A stretch of DNA of 64,000 nt, from contig JARRRD010000068.1 in the NCBI GenBank assembly GCA_037381085.1, forward strand, positions 1 through 64,000. Direction: 5' to 3'. This stretch comes from JARRRD01 sp037381085 (lineage in GTDB: Bacteria; Nitrospirota; Thermodesulfovibrionia; Thermodesulfovibrionales; UBA6898). Under the pieces are notes generated by a model. That model worked only from the letters and a program-made list of their open reading frames with translations, was not told where the DNA came from and ran no database searches. Position 1 is the first letter of the stretch. Each line of letters opens with the position of its first letter. This document shows positions 61,019-64,000 of the stretch, in pieces. Made by a program: the position numbers and the translations under genes.

Positions 61019-61636
61019 ATGAAGCTGGTCCAGATTGCAGGATATCTCGGCTCCGGGAAGACCACGCTGATAATAGCACTTGCCAAAATGATGGCCGGGC
61101 CGGGGCTGAAGACCGCCGTCATAGTAAACGACGCAGGTGAAGTCCCGGTCGATGGGAGAGTGATGGAGGAATTCGGTCTGACGGTGAAAGACATCGGAGG
61201 AGGGTGCATCTGCTGCCAGGTTGCCGGGAATATGATAAGGACGTTGGAGTCCCTTGCAAAAGGGCCGCGGCCTGATCTCATTTTCGTAGAACCTACAGGC
61301 ATGGCGGTGCCGAAGACCATTAGAGAGAACGTTCTGCCGGGTGCAGAAAAGAACGGTATTGTCATGGGTCCTACCATCGTCCTGCTGGACGCCACGCGGG
61401 CGGAAAAGCTGCTGACCTACGATACCCTTAAAAGGCTGGTCAGCACGCAGTTGAGGGACGCGGATATAATCGCTCTCAGCAAGGCCGACAGGGTCACTCC
61501 GGAGACACTGGAGAAAACCCATTATGCGGCGGCCCAAATCAATCCGGCAGCGGCCGTCCTGGAACTTTCAACTCACTCCGGTAAAGGACTCTTCGAACTC
61601 GCCGGGGCAGTCAGGGAAAGGGTTGTCGCAGCATGA
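61019..61636 (+). CDS. G3E-family GTPase (CobW/UreG/HypB type)
   Basis: 205 residues. Walker A GYLGSGKTTLI, the metal motif GGGCICCQ (CxCC) and VEPTGMAVP, then ALSKAD as the guanine motif NKxD equivalent. G3E GTPases load metals (Ni, Co, Zn) into enzymes. Starts 6 bp after the UroD-like gene and overlaps the next gene by ATGA. Length fits a CobW-type core without the C-domain. Confidence 0.93.
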   Translation: MKLVQIAGYLGSGKTTLIIALAKMMAGPGLKTAVIVNDAGEVPVDGRVMEEFGLTVKDIGGGCICCQVAGNMIRTLESLAKGPRPDLIFVEPTGMAVPKTIRENVLPGAEKNGIVMGPTIVLLDATRAEKLLTYDTLKRLVSTQLRDADIIALSKADRVTPETLEKTHYAAAQINPAAAVLELSTHSGKGLFELAGAVRERVVAA

Positions 61637-62094
61637 AAGACTTCATTCGCATTGGAGAAAATCCCGTCCACGGGGAGATACACGGCTACGGGGTTGCCTG
61701 CCTTGTACGGCGCAGGACCCCGATCCCCACGGCGGAGTTGAGGAGTTTTGCCGCATCGCTTATGAAAACTATCTCGTCAGGCTGTCTCGCACAGGGGGCG
61801 AAGGATATAGGACACATCAAGGCCTACATTGAGCACGACAACGGTTTCCTTATTGCCGATACTGTGGGCGATCCTGAAGATCTTACCATAGAAGGAAAAG
61901 AGGGTAAGGCTGCGACGACCTTTCGGATAGTCGTAAATTCCGTGGTCTTCGGGCTTTCCCACGAAGTCGTCGGCCGCGTTACGGACGATGCGTTGAAACA
62001 GGTAACCGAAGAATACGGGCTTAGCAGGGAACCAGAAAATCACGACAGCGGAAACAGCATGAGAGGTAACGAAAATGCAGGAGACAGTGAATAA
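61633..62094 (+). CDS. Protein of unknown function in the UroD-G3E cluster
   Basis: 153 residues, soluble, no membrane segment and no recognised motif. Contains EIHGYGVACLVRRRTPIPTA and GSGDPEDL-type turns (here TVGDPEDLTIEG). Overlaps the G3E gene (ATGA) and the AAA+ gene by 20 bp, which implies tight co-expression. The acidic, Asn-rich tail may be disordered. I do not recognise the family. Confidence 0.55.
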   Translation: MKDFIRIGENPVHGEIHGYGVACLVRRRTPIPTAELRSFAASLMKTISSGCLAQGAKDIGHIKAYIEHDNGFLIADTVGDPEDLTIEGKEGKAATTFRIVVNSVVFGLSHEVVGRVTDDALKQVTEEYGLSREPENHDSGNSMRGNENAGDSE

Positions 62095-62905
62095 AGAAAC
62101 AGTTGAAAAAAATATGGAGGATTACAGGGTCACCAACGAGCCCTTCTATCTGCCCATCAAGGACGAGGTGGAACTCTTCACCATAGCCTATGAGAACAAG
62201 CTTCCGCTGATGCTCAAGGGGCCCACCGGCTGCGGGAAGACGAGGTTTCTTTCCTATATGGCATACAGGTTGAACCTTCCGCTCATAACAATCGCGTGCC
62301 ACGAGGACCTGACGGCGAGCGACCTGGTGGGCCGGTATCTCCTCGACGGAAGCACCACGAGATGGCAGGACGGCCCTCTCTCGCTGGCTGTCCGGCACGG
62401 GGGAATATGCTACCTCGACGAAATCGTGGAGGCACGCAAGGACACCACAGTGGTGATCCACCCTCTCACTGATGACAGGAGGGTGCTTCCCCTCGAAAAA
62501 AGGGGGCAGATCCTGGAGGCCGCTGACAGCTTCATGCTTACAGTCTCCTACAATCCGGGCTACCAGACCGTGCTGAAGGACCTGAAACAGAGCACCAAAC
62601 AGCGGTTTGTCACTATGGAATTCGATTATCCCGAGGCCTCGCTCGAGGAAGAGATCGTTGTCCACGAAAGCGGACTTGACCGGAAATCAGCCTCCGACCT
62701 CAGGAAGATCGCCGAGAAGATACGCGGTCTCAAGGACAGGGGGCTCGACGAGGGCGTAAGCACGAGGCTTCTTATATATGCGGGGATTCTGATTACTAAG
62801 GGCGTGGAACCCCGCCGGGCATGCTCGGTTGCCTTTATCAAACCGATAACGGACGACCGGGATATCCAGAAAGCTCTTGAGGAAATTGTTACTGCGGTAA
62901 TATGA
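62075..62905 (+). CDS. MoxR-type AAA+ ATPase, CbbQ/NirQ/NorQ family
   Basis: 276 residues from ATG 62075. Walker A GPTGCGKTRFLSYMA, Walker B ICYLDEIVEARKDT, sensor region SYNPGYQTVLKD and C-terminal ISTRL-type arginine (VSTRLLIYAGIL). CbbQ/NirQ/NorQ ATPases act with a VWA partner to activate Rubisco, nitric oxide reductase or other metal enzymes. The VWA-family partner is the next gene, overlapping by ATGA. Length is normal. Confidence 0.93.
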   Translation: MQETVNKETVEKNMEDYRVTNEPFYLPIKDEVELFTIAYENKLPLMLKGPTGCGKTRFLSYMAYRLNLPLITIACHEDLTASDLVGRYLLDGSTTRWQDGPLSLAVRHGGICYLDEIVEARKDTTVVIHPLTDDRRVLPLEKRGQILEAADSFMLTVSYNPGYQTVLKDLKQSTKQRFVTMEFDYPEASLEEEIVVHESGLDRKSASDLRKIAEKIRGLKDRGLDEGVSTRLLIYAGILITKGVEPRRACSVAFIKPITDDRDIQKALEEIVTAVI

Positions 62906-64000
62906 AAACGGTATTGAAAGAAAACAGCGGACTTGCTTCGCTGGAAAAAACCCTGACTGAGAGGCTGGGGCGGCACGGATCTGTCCGGGAGGCCCTGGAG
63001 AGCGCCGGCGAGTGCCTTGACACGGAAGGACTTGAGGCATTTTTGGGCCTTGCTGACTTCTTTGTTACGCTGAACACTCCTTTTTCAGTCTGGCTGCTTG
63101 AAAACGGGTCACGCACTTTGTCCTCCCTGCCGGACCCTGCGAGCCGGACGGAGGCGCTGCGAAAGCTCATAAGTATGGGCAGGTCGAAGTGGAGCGTAGT
63201 GGAAAGCGCATACAGAAAACTCGCTCTGCTTCCCCCCATGCCCGGTGGATTCGTAACGGCATGGCTGGAACATGACGATAAGCTCGCCGACATCGACCAG
63301 GATGTTGCCCTTGAGTACCTGGAAGCTGGGGCTCCGATGGCCGACAGGCTCGGCCAGGAGAGGTTTAACCTCTGGGCATATCATGGGTTGGAACTGGCGA
63401 AGAAGTCCTGGAAGGCGGCCAAGGAATATTTCCGGGCCAGCCCGGAGGTGGTCAAGAAGGTGGAGCCCTGCGATATCGAGCGGTGGGCCCGCCTCGGCGT
63501 CTATCTAGTGGAAAACAGCCCTTCCATCAAGGCGGGCTACAACGCCCAGAGTCTCCTTGCCGCCGGCGCCGGCGCCGGCAAGGCCAGAAAGATAGATCTC
63601 GGGGTCCAATACTTCAAGTCGGCTGGACAGATACTCGGCCGCCTGTCCATCCGCGAACTGGAGGCATGGGTCGAAGAGGGCCTTGAGGCTGCCGATCTTC
63701 GGAAAGACAGTGGTACATCATTCTTTGCTCTGCAGAGCGGTTCGAGCCGCAGGGCCGTCGAGAAGCTGGTCAGGGGTCTGGAGTTGAAGGACGTCCATTC
63801 CGTGCTCCGTTCCTTTGCCGAGGCTCTCAAAGGGTCGAAGATACAGTTGCGTTCGTCCGCTCTCTTTTACAAGAACCTCCCCGGTCTCAGCCGCTTTTTC
63901 TCAGTGACGGACGGAGCGAGGATTTTCCTGCCGCCGCGGGTGGATGTGTTTGAAGAGGAGGAGCTGAATTTCAAGACGTACAAGCTGATGCTTACACACG
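62902..64000 (+). CDS. CbbO/NorD-like protein (VWA partner), 3' partial
   Basis: At least 366 residues; runs off the window end with no stop. Overlaps the AAA+ gene by ATGA. The visible part is the N-terminal helical region of NorD/CbbO: RVDVFEEEELNFKTYKLMLT at the end matches the LPxRxxxF...NFRxYK segment that precedes the VWA domain. The VWA (MIDAS) domain lies outside the window. Together with the ATPase it would form a metalloenzyme activase. Confidence 0.75.
   Translation, partial: MKTVLKENSGLASLEKTLTERLGRHGSVREALESAGECLDTEGLEAFLGLADFFVTLNTPFSVWLLENGSRTLSSLPDPASRTEALRKLISMGRSKWSVVESAYRKLALLPPMPGGFVTAWLEHDDKLADIDQDVALEYLEAGAPMADRLGQERFNLWAYHGLELAKKSWKAAKEYFRASPEVVKKVEPCDIERWARLGVYLVENSPSIKAGYNAQSLLAAGAGAGKARKIDLGVQYFKSAGQILGRLSIRELEAWVEEGLEAADLRKDSGTSFFALQSGSSRRAVEKLVRGLELKDVHSVLRSFAEALKGSKIQLRSSALFYKNLPGLSRFFSVTDGARIFLPPRVDVFEEEELNFKTYKLMLTH

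Noticed and set aside
1..64000. CRISPR array or prophage
   Set aside because: No regularly spaced repeats and no phage structural or integrase genes were seen.

Overview
The window is one stretch of a bacterial genome of about 55% G+C, cut inside a gene at both ends and carrying a 28-base run of N inside recN. No rRNA or taxonomic marker settles the species. The gene set (a NtrY/NtrX pair with a DUF4390 protein, DUF401, DUF1638, adenosine-specific kinase with separate hisI and hisE, a five-haem cytochrome, and a UroD/MtaA-type methyltransferase) fits an anaerobic Gram-negative bacterium of the Nitrospirota or deltaproteobacterial type. This is inference from gene content.

Layout. 0-4 kb: end of a VOC protein, a TPR protein with a degenerate kinase lobe, a membrane metallophosphoesterase and a MurG-like glycosyltransferase. 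4-13 kb: infC with a probable AUA start, small housekeeping genes, rtcA and a B12/radical-SAM protein, interspersed with a non-coding repeat family of about 150-190 bp. One pair of copies, differing at one base in 150, brackets infC. 13-21 kb: NhaA, a histone-H1-like protein, a TVP38 protein with a C-terminally truncated flavoprotein disulfide reductase, and a GH15 hydrolase fused to DUF547. 21-29.4 kb: an arsenic locus (aquaglyceroporin, ArsM, OsmC-like protein, CRP/FNR regulator, ArsS radical SAM protein, MFS carrier). 29.8-31.4 kb: A+T-rich cassettes with attC-like sites. 32-36 kb: a structured leader and the multihaem cytochrome. 36-56 kb: core genes including recN, trpD, prfB with its programmed frameshift, lnt, tRNA-Phe, rnr, a YdbL/YdbH-like pair, ntrYX, hisI, hisE, HIT and tRNA-Leu. 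56-64 kb: DUF1638, a PAS histidine kinase with a truncated response regulator, then a tightly packed cluster of UroD/MtaA, G3E GTPase, an unknown protein, a MoxR/CbbQ AAA+ ATPase and a NorD/CbbO-like protein.

The main discovery-type signal is selenium. Three genes, an ArsM at 8.3 kb and the OsmC-like and ArsS proteins of the arsenic locus, are each interrupted by one in-frame TGA exactly where the family has a conserved cysteine. Each TGA is followed, 17-23 nt later, by the loop of a hairpin that fits the bacterial SECIS rule. The reading is that all three are selenoproteins and that arsenic methylation and arsenosugar-type chemistry in this organism use selenocysteine. No selA, selB, selC or selD lies in the window.
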